Part shown: positions 18,763 through 27,800 of the stretch, in pieces
Layout: each line of letters opens with the position of its first letter
Position numbering within the stretch: the stretch's first letter is position 1
Origin: Mycobacterium cookii
GTDB lineage: Bacteria; Actinomycetota; Actinomycetes; Mycobacteriales; Mycobacteriaceae
Reading direction: 5' to 3'
Assembly: GCF_010727945.1 (NCBI RefSeq)
Contig: NZ_AP022569.1
Coordinates: 3,224,001 to 3,288,000, forward strand
DNA length: 64,000 bases
Notes under the pieces: model-generated
Told to the model about the DNA's origin: nothing
Databases searched by the model: none
What the model saw: the letters and a program-made list of their open reading frames with translations, nothing else
Made by a program: the position numbers and the translations under genes

Positions 18763-21700
18763 GCACACCCACCGAGGATGGCAACGTGAAGGTGACCCGC
18801 TGGGTCGCCACTATCGCCGGGCTGATCGGCTTCTTCCTGTCGGTCGCCACCCCCCTGCTGCCCGTCGTGCAGACCACCGCACAGCTGAACTGGCCGCAGC
18901 AGGGCCAACTCAAAAGCGTCACCGCGCCGCTGATTTCGCTGACCCCAGTCGACTTGCACGCCACGGTGCCGTGCCAGGTGGTGCGCGGCGTGCCGCCGAC
19001 GGGTGGGATCGTGCTGGGCACCGCGCCCAAGCAGGGTAAGGACGCCAACCTCAACGCGCTGTTCGTCGTGGTCGGCAAGCAACGCGTCGACGTCACCGAC
19101 CGCAACGTGGTGATCTTGTCGGTGCCCCGCGATCAGGTGGAATCCGGACAGTGCGAACGCATCGACATCACGTCCACGTCGGCCGGAACGTATGCCACCT
19201 TCGTCGGGCTCAAAGATCCGTCCGGCAAACCGTTACGCAGCGGCTACCCCGACCCCAACCTGCGCCCGCAGATCGTCGGGGTGTTCACCGATCTGACCGG
19301 ACCGGCACCGCCGGGCCTGCAGCTGTCGGCCACCATCGACACCCGATTCTCCACCACGCCAACATTTTTGAAACTCTTTGCCATTGTCGGCGCGATCATC
19401 GCGACGATCGTCGCGCTGGTCGCTCTGTGGCGGTTGGACCAGTTGGACGGACACCGCATGCGCCGGCTCATCCCGGCGAACTGGCGCACCTTCACCCTCG
19501 CCGACGCGACGGTGACGTTCGGGTTCGTGCTCTGGTGGGTGATCGGGGCCAACTCGTCCGACGACGGCTACATCCTGGGTATGGCCCGGGTCGCCGACCG
19601 CGCCGGTTACATGTCGAACTACTTCCGCTGGTTCGGCAGCCCGGAAGACCCGTTCGGCTGGTACTACAACCTGCTGGCGCTGATGACGCACGTCAGCGAC
19701 CAGAGCCTGTGGATTCGGTTGCCGGACTTGGTCGCCGGGCTGGTGTGCTGGTTGCTGCTGTCCCGCGAAGTGCTGCCCCGACTGGGTCCCGCGGTGACCC
19801 GCAGCAAGGCCGCCAACTGGGCGGCGGGGCTGGTGCTTCTCACCGCGTGGATGCCGTTCGACAACGGCCTGCGGCCCGAGCCCATCATCGCGGTCGGTTC
19901 GTTGATCACCTACGTGTTGATCGAGCGGTCGATGCGCTACAGCCGGATGACTCCGGCGGCGCTGGCGGTGATCACCGCCGCGTTCACGCTCGGCGTGCAG
20001 CCCACCGGTTTGATCGCGGTGGGCGCGTTGGTGGCCGGTGGTCGTCCGATCCTGCGGATCCTGGTGCGCCGGCACCGCGTGGTCGGCACCTGGCCGCTGG
20101 TGGCGCCGATGCTGGCCGCCGCCACGGTCATCCTGACGGTGGTGTTCGCCGACCAGACTCTGGCAACGGTGTTGGAAGCCACCAGGATTCGCACGGCGAT
20201 CGGGCCCAGCCAGGCCTGGTACACCGAGAACCTGCGCTACTACTACCTGATCCTGCCCACCGTCGACGGCTCGCTGTCGCGGCGGTTCGGCTTCCTGATC
20301 ACCGCCCTGTGTCTGTTTACCGCGATGTTCATCATGTTGCGACGCAAGCGAGTTCGCGGAGTCGCCCGCGGACCGGCGTGGCGGCTGATGGGTGTCATCT
20401 TCGGCACGATGTTCTTCCTGATGTTCACCCCGACCAAGTGGGTGCACCACTTCGGCCTGTTCGCGGCGGTGGGCGCGGCGATGGCGGCACTGACCACGGT
20501 GCTGGTGTCGCCGGCGGTGCTGCGCTGGTCGCGCAACCGGATGGCGTTCCTGGCCGCGGTGCTGTTCCTGCTGGCGCTGTGCTTCGCCACCACCAACGGC
20601 TGGTGGTACGTGTCCAGCTACGGCGTGCCGTTCAACGCGGCGATGCCAAAGATCGGCGGAATCAGCGTCAGCGCAGTCTTTTTCGCCTTGTTCGTGCTGA
20701 CGGCGCTGTACGCGGTGTGGCTGCACTTCGCCTCCCGCGACCACGGCGAGGGACGCGTGGCCCGCGCGCTGACCGCGGCGCCGGTGCCCATCGCGGCCGG
20801 TTTCATGGCGCTGGTGTTTATCGCATCGATGGTGATCGGCATCGTGCGCCAATACCCCACCTTCTCCAACGGCTTGTCCAACGTTCAGGCGTTCAGCGGT
20901 GGCTGCGGTCTGGCCGACTATGTGCTGGTCGAACCGGACACCAATGCCGGCTTCATGCCCGCCCTGCCCGGCGACTACGGCAGTCTCGGCGCACTGGGCG
21001 GCGTCGACCCGGTCGGCTTCACCCCCAACGGGGTGCCGCCGCACACCGTCGCCGAAGCGATCGTGATGCACCCCAACCAGCCGGGCACCGACTACGACTG
21101 GGATGCGCCGACGAAGCTCAAGAAGCCCGGTGTCAACGGCTCGACGGTGCCCCTGCCGTACGGCCTTGACCCGCAACGGGTTCCGGTAGCCGGCAGTTAC
21201 ACCACCGGCGCACAGCAGCAGAGCAAGCTGACGTCGGCCTGGTACCAGCTGCCCCACGCCGACGACGGGCATCCGCTGGTCGTGGTGACCGCTGCGGGCA
21301 AGATCGCCGGCAACAGCGTGCTGCACCACCACACCGACGGCCAGACGGTCGTGCTGGAATACGGAACGGCCGGCCCGGGCGGTGCGGTGCTGCCGGCCGG
21401 CCGGCTGGTGCCCGACGATCTGTACGGCGAGCAGCCCAAGGCGTGGCGCAACCTGCGGTTCCCCCGGTCCAGGATCCCCGCCGACGCGGTCGCGGTCCGG
21501 GTCGTGGCCGAGGACCTGTCCCTGACCCCGGAGGACTGGATCGCGCTGACGCCGCCGCGGGTGCCCGAACTGCGCTCGGTGCAGGAGTATCTCGGGTCGA
21601 CGCAACCGGTGCTGATGGACTGGGCGGTCGGGCTGGCGTTCCCGTGCCAGCAGCCGATGCTGCATTCCAACGGCGTCACCGACATCCCGAAGTTCCGCAT

Positions 21701-21956
21701 CACGCCGGATTACACGGCGAAGAAGATGGACACCGACACCTGGGAGGACGGCGTCAACGGCGGGCTGCTGGGGATCACCGATCTGCTGCTGCGCGCACAC
21801 GTGATGGCCACCTATCTGTCGCACGACTGGGCCCGTGATTGGGGTTCACTGCGTAAGTTCGACACACTGGTCGACGCGCCGCCGGCCCAGCTGGACCTCG
21901 GGACGGCGAATCATTTCGGCTGGTATTCGCCGGGCAAGATCCGCATCAAGCCGTAG
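18759..21956 (+). CDS. embB: Arabinosyltransferase EmbB
   Basis: A 1065-residue GT53 enzyme, the main ethambutol target and partner of EmbA. Catalytic D268-D269 lie in [18 protein letters not shown]. Met275 (codon 19581-19583) corresponds to M. tuberculosis Met306, and the preceding Ile and Leu are the susceptible type, unlike the Gln/Met of intrinsically resistant M. abscessus-group species. The N-terminus is about 20 residues shorter than in M. tuberculosis, and the loop before [12 protein letters not shown] also lacks a short insert. GTG at 18759 overlaps the embA stop. A covarying hairpin element begins at the stop. Confidence 0.95.
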   Translation: MSTPTEDGNVKVTRWVATIAGLIGFFLSVATPLLPVVQTTAQLNWPQQGQLKSVTAPLISLTPVDLHATVPCQVVRGVPPTGGIVLGTAPKQGKDANLNALFVVVGKQRVDVTDRNVVILSVPRDQVESGQCERIDITSTSAGTYATFVGLKDPSGKPLRSGYPDPNLRPQIVGVFTDLTGPAPPGLQLSATIDTRFSTTPTFLKLFAIVGAIIATIVALVALWRLDQLDGHRMRRLIPANWRTFTLADATVTFGFVLWWVIGANSSDDGYILGMARVADRAGYMSNYFRWFGSPEDPFGWYYNLLALMTHVSDQSLWIRLPDLVAGLVCWLLLSREVLPRLGPAVTRSKAANWAAGLVLLTAWMPFDNGLRPEPIIAVGSLITYVLIERSMRYSRMTPAALAVITAAFTLGVQPTGLIAVGALVAGGRPILRILVRRHRVVGTWPLVAPMLAAATVILTVVFADQTLATVLEATRIRTAIGPSQAWYTENLRYYYLILPTVDGSLSRRFGFLITALCLFTAMFIMLRRKRVRGVARGPAWRLMGVIFGTMFFLMFTPTKWVHHFGLFAAVGAAMAALTTVLVSPAVLRWSRNRMAFLAAVLFLLALCFATTNGWWYVSSYGVPFNAAMPKIGGISVSAVFFALFVLTALYAVWLHFASRDHGEGRVARALTAAPVPIAAGFMALVFIASMVIGIVRQYPTFSNGLSNVQAFSGGCGLADYVLVEPDTNAGFMPALPGDYGSLGALGGVDPVGFTPNGVPPHTVAEAIVMHPNQPGTDYDWDAPTKLKKPGVNGSTVPLPYGLDPQRVPVAGSYTTGAQQQSKLTSAWYQLPHADDGHPLVVVTAAGKIAGNSVLHHHTDGQTVVLEYGTAGPGGAVLPAGRLVPDDLYGEQPKAWRNLRFPRSRIPADAVAVRVVAEDLSLTPEDWIALTPPRVPELRSVQEYLGSTQPVLMDWAVGLAFPCQQPMLHSNGVTDIPKFRITPDYTAKKMDTDTWEDGVNGGLLGITDLLLRAHVMATYLSHDWARDWGSLRKFDTLVDAPPAQLDLGTANHFGWYSPGKIRIKP

Positions 21957-22022
21957 CCCGTCGACGATGCAGGCCGCCCAGCGGCCTGAGGAGAAGACGG
22001 GCAATCAAGCCGTAGCCCGTCT
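21957..22022. repeat. A-A'-A hairpin element, copy 1 (after embB)
   Basis: Arm A gcccgtc (21957-21963), conserved core gacgatgcag, inner hairpin aggccgc-cca-gcggcct (21972-21988), conserved tgaggag-aag, complement A' gacgggc (21997-22003), then a second A gcccgtc (22016-22022). A' can pair with either A, giving two exclusive hairpins. The 18-base unit atcaagccgtagcccgtc occurs at 21946-21963 and again at 22005-22022. A second copy with different but compensating arms is at 57904-57965. It may end embB transcription. Confidence 0.7.
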
Positions 22023-22125
22023 TCCGCGCGGCGTGACGACGGTCACAGGTGATGCGCGCCCAATTACGTTCGGAACGGGGTGTCGCGGGGTAACAGACTG
22101 CTATCCCCAATCCGAAAGGAGCACC

Positions 22126-22356
22126 ATGAGTCGCAGTGGACCTGAAGAAGCAATCTTGGGCGTCGTCGAGGACGTCAAGGGCAAGGCCAAGGAGATCATC
22201 GGCATCGTCACCAACCGTGATGGTCTGCGCGAGGAAGGCCGCGCTCAGCAGGACAAGGCGAAGGCTCAGCGCGACGTGGCCAAGAAAGAGGCCGAAGCCG
22301 AAGCTTCACGCGCCGCTGAGAAGGCTGCCGAAGCCCGCCAGAAGGCAGCTGAGTAA
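22126..22356 (+). CDS. CsbD-family / microaggregate-binding-like small protein
   Basis: A 76-residue protein. Residues 1-40 are CsbD-like (GVVEDVKGKAKEIIGIVTNRDGLREEGRAQQDKAKAQ). The rest is an Ala/Glu/Lys-rich helix that would form a coiled coil (KKEAEAEASRAAEKAAEARQKAAE). Closely similar mycobacterial proteins have been annotated as microaggregate-binding protein 1; function is unproven. The ATG has a good ribosome site (gaaaggagc). A strong 14-bp hairpin follows 13 bases after the stop. Confidence 0.8.
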   Translation: MSRSGPEEAILGVVEDVKGKAKEIIGIVTNRDGLREEGRAQQDKAKAQRDVAKKEAEAEASRAAEKAAEARQKAAE

Positions 22357-22368
22357 TTAACGAGTTTT

Positions 22369-22404
22369 ACTGGGCGGCAATGGCCTTCGTCATTGCCGCC
22401 CAGT
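22369..22404 (+). terminator. Terminator hairpin after the second CsbD-type gene
   Basis: Perfect 14-bp arms, actgggcggcaatg (22369-22382) and cattgccgcccagt (22391-22404), with an 8-base loop. It starts 13 bases after the stop at 22356. The T-tract after the stem is poor, as is usual in mycobacteria. Confidence 0.75.
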
Positions 22405-22591
22405 TCGTACTGTGGCGTCAGCACGATCCGACGTCGGGCTGGGCGACGCAGCCGGCGGTGAGCACCGGTCCCTGACCGCGACTCCCGACGATCTGCATGG
22501 GCAGTTGCCGTAGCGCCGCCGACGCAGTCGTGGTTCGACGTCCGCGATGCCGGGTAGCCGAGGGTCATCCCATCGACCGAAGGAGAGCAGC

Positions 22592-22717
22592 GTGCGCGCT
22601 GAAGAAGGCGACGAATCCATCGACGAGCTGGCCGACGAGGCGGCGAAGACGAAGAAAGAACTTTCCGAATCCACCGAGGCCTGCGCGAAAGTCCAAAAAG
22701 GCTCCAAAGCCGAGTAA
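22592..22717 (+). CDS. Acidic 41-residue mini-protein, unknown
   Basis: The GTG at 22592 follows a good ribosome site (cgaaggagagcagc). The product, MRAEEGDESIDELADEA..., is charged, predicted helical, has one Cys and ends KGSKAE; it is too short for most ORF callers. Composition (Glu, Lys, Ala) resembles the coiled-coil tail of the CsbD-type protein upstream, which suggests a related stress protein. I do not recognise the family. The stop at 22715-22717 is followed by about 100 bases before the next gene. Confidence 0.5.
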   Translation: MRAEEGDESIDELADEAAKTKKELSESTEACAKVQKGSKAE

Positions 22718-22821
22718 CCCGGGCCGCGGCAGTGCCGTGCGTCACAACTGCACCCTAGGTGTAAGGGATCTCTCCTACTCAAACATCATCAGGAGGAGTT
22801 TCAGCGCGGATAATTGACAAA

Positions 22822-23325
22822 ATGTCAGTAACGATTCCCGCGTTGACCCGTCGCGCCATTCCTGCAGTTTTCGCGACGACCCTGGCGGTGAATTTCGTTG
22901 GTGCAGCCGCTATTCCGGCTTCGGCTGCTACGACCGTCCCGCTTCGCAGCCTGCTCCGCGCATGCGACTTCAGCCCGCTTCCCGGCGGCGCGGCGCAAAG
23001 CCGTGCCTCGGCCTCGGCGGTAATCCGCGTCAGCGGCGGCACGGTCGCCGCGGATGTGCAGATCTCCGAGCCCGGCACGCCGGGCGCGCACTTCGACGTC
23101 GCGTTGATCCAGATGCCGCACGCGGCGACGTCGCCGTGCAACGTCCCGGGTCCGGGCGTCGCGGTTACTGGTGTCAACGCCGATGGCGTGGGCCAGGCGT
23201 CCCCCACCGTGCAGGACAGCCTGCGGTCCGGCACAACCGGGGTGTGGCTGTTCATCCAACGGCCGAGCCCGACTTCGCAAAGCCCGGCCGAGTACTACAC
23301 GTCAGACTTCATCGCGCCGGTCTAA
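22822..23325 (+). CDS. Small exported protein, unknown function
   Basis: 167 residues. A twin-Arg-containing, hydrophobic N-terminus (LTRRAIPAVFATTLAVNFVGAAAIPASA) ends at a good signal-peptidase site near residue 35. The mature part has two Cys (ACDFSPL and SPCNVPG) that could form a disulfide, and ends AEYYTSDFIAPV. The pattern (Cys near the start, beta-rich, no lipobox) resembles small conserved secreted mycobacterial proteins, but I cannot name a family. An aggagg stretch lies about 25 bases before the ATG, too far for an ideal ribosome site. It converges on accD4, eight bases away. Confidence 0.65.
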   Translation: MSVTIPALTRRAIPAVFATTLAVNFVGAAAIPASAATTVPLRSLLRACDFSPLPGGAAQSRASASAVIRVSGGTVAADVQISEPGTPGAHFDVALIQMPHAATSPCNVPGPGVAVTGVNADGVGQASPTVQDSLRSGTTGVWLFIQRPSPTSQSPAEYYTSDFIAPV

Positions 23326-23332
23326 GGCCCGG

Positions 23333-24886
23333 TTAAACCGGCAGCAGGCCGTGCTTGCGAAGGACCCGTCCGTGTAATTGCTTGTCCCGCAACAAGTGCA
23401 GCGATCGACGCAGCAACAGCCGGGTCTCGTGCGGCTCGATGACCGCGTCGATGAAGCCACGTTCGGCGGCGATCCACGGCGTGGCCATATTCAGGTTGTA
23501 GCCCTCGATGAAGTCGCGCTTGATCTGCTGCGCCTCAGGCGTGGTCGGGTCGGGGAATCGCTTCATCAGCAATTGCGCAGCGCCGTCGGCGCCGATCACC
23601 GCGATGCGCGCGGTGGGCCAGGCGAAGTTGAGGTCAGCGGTCAGCTGCTTGGATCCCATGACCGCGTAGGCGCCGCCGTAAGACTTGCGGATGGTGATCG
23701 TCACCTTGGGCACATCGGCCTCGACGACCGCGTACAGGAATCGCCCGCCGCGCTTGATGATTCCGCCCTTCTCCTGCTCGACTCCGGGCAGGAAGCCGGG
23801 CGTGTCGACCACGAACACCAGCGGCACATAGAACGCGTCGCAGAACCGGACGAACCGGGCCGCCTTATCGGAGGCTTCGTTGTCGATCGCGCCCGACATG
23901 TAGCCCGGCTGGTTGGCCACCACGCCGACCGGCCGGCCGTCGACTCGTGCGAATCCGGTGATGATGGACTGCCCGGCCTGCGCCGCGACGTCGAGGAAGT
24001 CGCCGTCGTCGAAGATCCGCAGCAGGATCTCGTGCATGTCGTATGCAGTGTTGTCTGAGTCCGGCACGATCGAGTCGAGTTCCAGATCGCTCGGCGTGAT
24101 CTCCGGTTCCAGCCCGGGGTTGACCACCGGTGCCGGGTCGAAGCAGTTGGACGGCACGAACGACAAGAAATCGCGCACGTATTGGAATGCGGCCGCCTCG
24201 GACTCGACCACCTGGTGGATGTTGCCGTAGCGGGCCTGCGCGTCGGCGCCGCCGAGCTCGTCGAGGGTGACGTCCTCACCGGTCACGTCCTTGATGACGT
24301 CCGGGCCGGTGACGAACATGTAGCCCTGGCCGCGCACCGCGACCACCAGATCGGTCTGGATCGGCGAATAGACCGCTCCCCCAGCACATTTGCCAAAGAT
24401 CAGGGATATCTGCGGTGCCAAGCCGCTCAACAGATCGCCGCGGCGGCCCAACTCGGCGTACCAGGCCAGTGACGTGACCGCGTCCTGGATGCGCGCGCCG
24501 GCGGAATCGTTGATGCCGATGATCGGGCAGGCGACCATGGCGCACCACTCCATCAGCGCGGCGACCTTGCGGCCGAACATCTCACCGACCGAGCCCTGGA
24601 ACACCGTCTGATCGTGGGAGAACACACCGACGGGCCGGCCGTTGATCATCGCTCGACCCGTCACACACCCGTCGCCGAAAAGCGCGTTCGGGTCACCCGG
24701 CGTGCGCGCCAGCGCGCCGATCTCCAGGAAGCTGCCCGGGTCGACCAAGTCATGGATCCGGGAGCGGGCGCTGGGGATGCCCTTCTTGTCGCGGCGTGCG
24801 ATGGCCTTCGGATCACCAGGTTCCTTTGCCAGCTCCAGCTTTTCGCGGAGTTCAGCCAGCAGCTCGGCGGTGGTCTTGGTGGTCAC
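23333..24886 (-). CDS. accD4: Acyl-CoA carboxylase carboxyltransferase AccD4
   Basis: A 517-residue carboxyltransferase beta subunit. With AccA3, AccD5 and AccE it carboxylates long-chain acyl-CoA to give the carboxyacyl extender that Pks13 condenses with meromycolate. The N- and C-terminal crotonase-like halves are both complete ([12 protein letters not shown] and [49 protein letters not shown]). The GTG start directly follows the pks13 stop (taagtg), giving [20 protein letters not shown]. It is the last gene of the fadD32-pks13-accD4 operon. Confidence 0.95.
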   Translation of the reverse strand: MTTKTTAELLAELREKLELAKEPGDPKAIARRDKKGIPSARSRIHDLVDPGSFLEIGALARTPGDPNALFGDGCVTGRAMINGRPVGVFSHDQTVFQGSVGEMFGRKVAALMEWCAMVACPIIGINDSAGARIQDAVTSLAWYAELGRRGDLLSGLAPQISLIFGKCAGGAVYSPIQTDLVVAVRGQGYMFVTGPDVIKDVTGEDVTLDELGGADAQARYGNIHQVVESEAAAFQYVRDFLSFVPSNCFDPAPVVNPGLEPEITPSDLELDSIVPDSDNTAYDMHEILLRIFDDGDFLDVAAQAGQSIITGFARVDGRPVGVVANQPGYMSGAIDNEASDKAARFVRFCDAFYVPLVFVVDTPGFLPGVEQEKGGIIKRGGRFLYAVVEADVPKVTITIRKSYGGAYAVMGSKQLTADLNFAWPTARIAVIGADGAAQLLMKRFPDPTTPEAQQIKRDFIEGYNLNMATPWIAAERGFIDAVIEPHETRLLLRRSLHLLRDKQLHGRVLRKHGLLPV

Positions 24887-27800
24887 TTAGGCCTCTTTCT
24901 GCTCGCCGACAATCTTGTTGAGCGCCTGGGTCATGTGCGCACCGACCTTCGCGATGATCGGCTCGTCGATGGCCTGGATGTGCTCGCCACCGATCGCCAC
25001 GACCTCCAGATCGGAAACGTACTCGCCCCATCCGCCGTCCGGTTTGCGGGTGGCGTAGGCGGGCTCGAACGTGACCGCATCGTCGTGGTAACGGTCGGCC
25101 ATGTACAAGGTGACATGCCCGTCGTAGGGCTGGTACTCGGCGGTGTCGATCGCGCGCTGGTCCAGGTAGGACGTGCGCTGGTGCTCGATGATCCCGCCGG
25201 GGATCTGCACCCCGCTCTGGCTGATCGCGTCGAGGACGAACCTGACCTGACCTTCGTCGTCGAGCGTTTCGAGGTGCTCGTACGGGATTTCCGGTACCTG
25301 GACGTTGAAGGTCCGCTCGGCGAACCGCGCGTAACGGTCCCACCGCTTGCGCGTCTCCTCCTTGGTCTGCAGGATCGGCTCGCCGGGCATCACCGCGTCG
25401 ATCAACCCGACGAACGGGACGTCGCAGCCCTGCTGCTTGAGCCCGATCGCACAGGCGTAGGCCAGTGCCCCACCCAACGACCAGCCGGCCAGGATGAACG
25501 GACCGTTGCCCTGCAACTCGCGCAGCTTCGGCACATAAACGGCGGCGCGTTCTTCGATGGTTCCCTCGACGCGCTCGAAACCGTACATCGGGACGTCGGC
25601 CGGCAGCCGGTTCAGCAGTGGCTCGTAGACCACTGTCGACCCGCCCGCGGCGTGGAACACGAAAACCGGTGGCTTGGTTGAGCCTTCGGGCCTGGCCCGG
25701 ATGGTGCGCACGAAGCCGTCGATCTGACCGGCCTCCAGGAATTCGCGCACCGTGGTCGCGAGCTCCTCGATGGTCGTCGCGGCCCTCACGTCGTCGACGC
25801 TGATCTCACCGTCCACCCGCTCGGACAGCCGCTGCGCCAACTTGGCGACGGCGGCGTCGTCGAGCTTGGGCAGCGCGTTGAAGATGCCGCCCGGCGACTT
25901 GCCGGTAACGATCGCCCACGTCGCGAACGTGACCCGCTCGGCGGCATCACGCGGTGGCACATCGGAACCGAGAGCATCGGCGACGGCCTGCTGGTTGAGT
26001 ACCTCCGCCGCGGCGGCCAAAGCCGGTCCCTTCGTGGCGGATTCCGGGCTTGACGGCCCAGCGGGGTTGGTCGGCGGCGGCGGAACCGGCGCCTCGGCAG
26101 CCGGAGCTTCCGGTGCCGCCGGTGCGGTCACCGAAACCGGTGTCGCGCCGGCCAGCATCGCCGCCTGCTCCTTGGCGATCTCCTCCGCAGTCTGCGTCTT
26201 CTGGTGCTCGTGCAGATCCTGCACCTCGTCGCGGTGCTCGATCGCGTACAGGATGAGTTGCTCGACGTTGAAGAGGTTGGCGTCGCGGACCGCCTGCAGC
26301 TGAATCGGCGGCAAGTCGAAGTCGTACTCGACGCGGTTCTTGATCCGCACCGCCATCATCGAGTCCAGCCCCAGCTCGATCAGCGGGACCTCCCAGGGCA
26401 GGTCCTCGGGCTCGTAGCCCATTGCCATCGACACGATCGCGGCCAGCCGATCACGCACTGTCTCACCGGAATCCGGCGACCACCGACCCAGGCCGCCCAT
26501 CTGACGAGCGGTCAGACTGTCGGTCACCGCGACGGCCTTGTCCGACTCGTCAACTGCCGGTTCGACGACCGGCGCGGCGGTGGCCGGTGCGGCGATCGCC
26601 GCGCCCGCACCCACGGCCGTCGGCAACACCGCGGCCTGCCCGGCGCGCGACACCAGCGCGTCATACACCAAAGTGAAGGACTCGTCGATGCGTGCGTGCA
26701 CCTGCACCGAAGCGCCACCGGGGTGCCGGGTCAGCGTCGTCACCAGCCGGGCGTTGTCGCCCGGCACCGCGCGCTGCTCGGAAGCCGTCAGCACCGCATC
26801 CGGAAGAACCTGTGTCGCAGCGGCTTTCACCAGCGCCGCCAGGTCGGTCTCGCTGCGCGGGGCGTATTCCCAGACATGCCGGCCGTCGGGCATCGCCACG
26901 TGGGTGCCGGGCATCAGCACCGACCCGTCGCCGGAGAAGTGCGCGTCCAGCCAGTGTTCCTTGCGGCGAAAGCGGGTCGGCGGCACGTTCGCGTAGTCGT
27001 CCGGCCCGCTTGCCCGGGTGAAGAGTGTGCGGATGTCGAGGTCGTGCCCCAGCACGAACAGCTGCGCCATCGCCGACGTCATCGCCTCGACGTCGTCCTG
27101 CTTGCGGGCCAGCGTCGCGATCAGTTGTGCGTCGGGCAATCCCGCGGCGGCGGTGGTCAAACCGATCTGCATGAGCGCGACCGGGTTGGGCGCCAGTTCC
27201 AGGAACGTGGTGTAGCCGCTGTCGACGGCGTTGCGCACGCCGTGGGTGAAGTACACCGAATGCCGCATGCCTTTGAGCCAGTAGGCGACGTCGTGAATAG
27301 GCTCGCCGCCCGGCCGGACGTAGCTGCCTTCGTGCACCGTCGAGAAGATGCCGATGTTCGGGCTCATCGGCGAAATGCCTTGCAGCTCAGCGGAGAACTC
27401 GCCCAGCAGCGGATCCATCTGCGAAGTGTGGCCGGCGCCCTTGGTCTGAAGTTTGCGCGCGAAGCGGCCCTCGGCCTCACAACGTGCGACGATCGCGTCG
27501 ATCTGATCCGGCGGACCGCCGATGACGGTCTGACTCGGCGCGGCGTAGACGCACACCTCCAAGCCGGGGAAGTCGGCAAACACCGTCTTGAGTTCGTCGG
27601 CAGAGTATTCGACCAGCGCCATGAACCGGATGTATTCACCGAACAGCATCGACTCGCCCTCACCCATCAGGTGTGAGCGCGAGCAGATCACCCGGGTGGC
27701 GTCGGCCAGGGACAGCCCGCCGGAGAAGTACGCCGACGCGGGCTCACCCAGCGACTGGCCAATCACCGCAGTGGGTTTGGCGCCGTGCGCGCGGAGCACC

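Noticed and set aside
19560..19600. Ethambutol-resistance genotype in EmbB
   Set aside because: Met275 and the preceding Ile-Leu-Gly are the susceptible type.
19233..21824. 863-codon minus-strand ORF opposite embB
   Set aside because: Same reason: a high-GC shadow with Arg/His/Gln-rich composition and no start signal.
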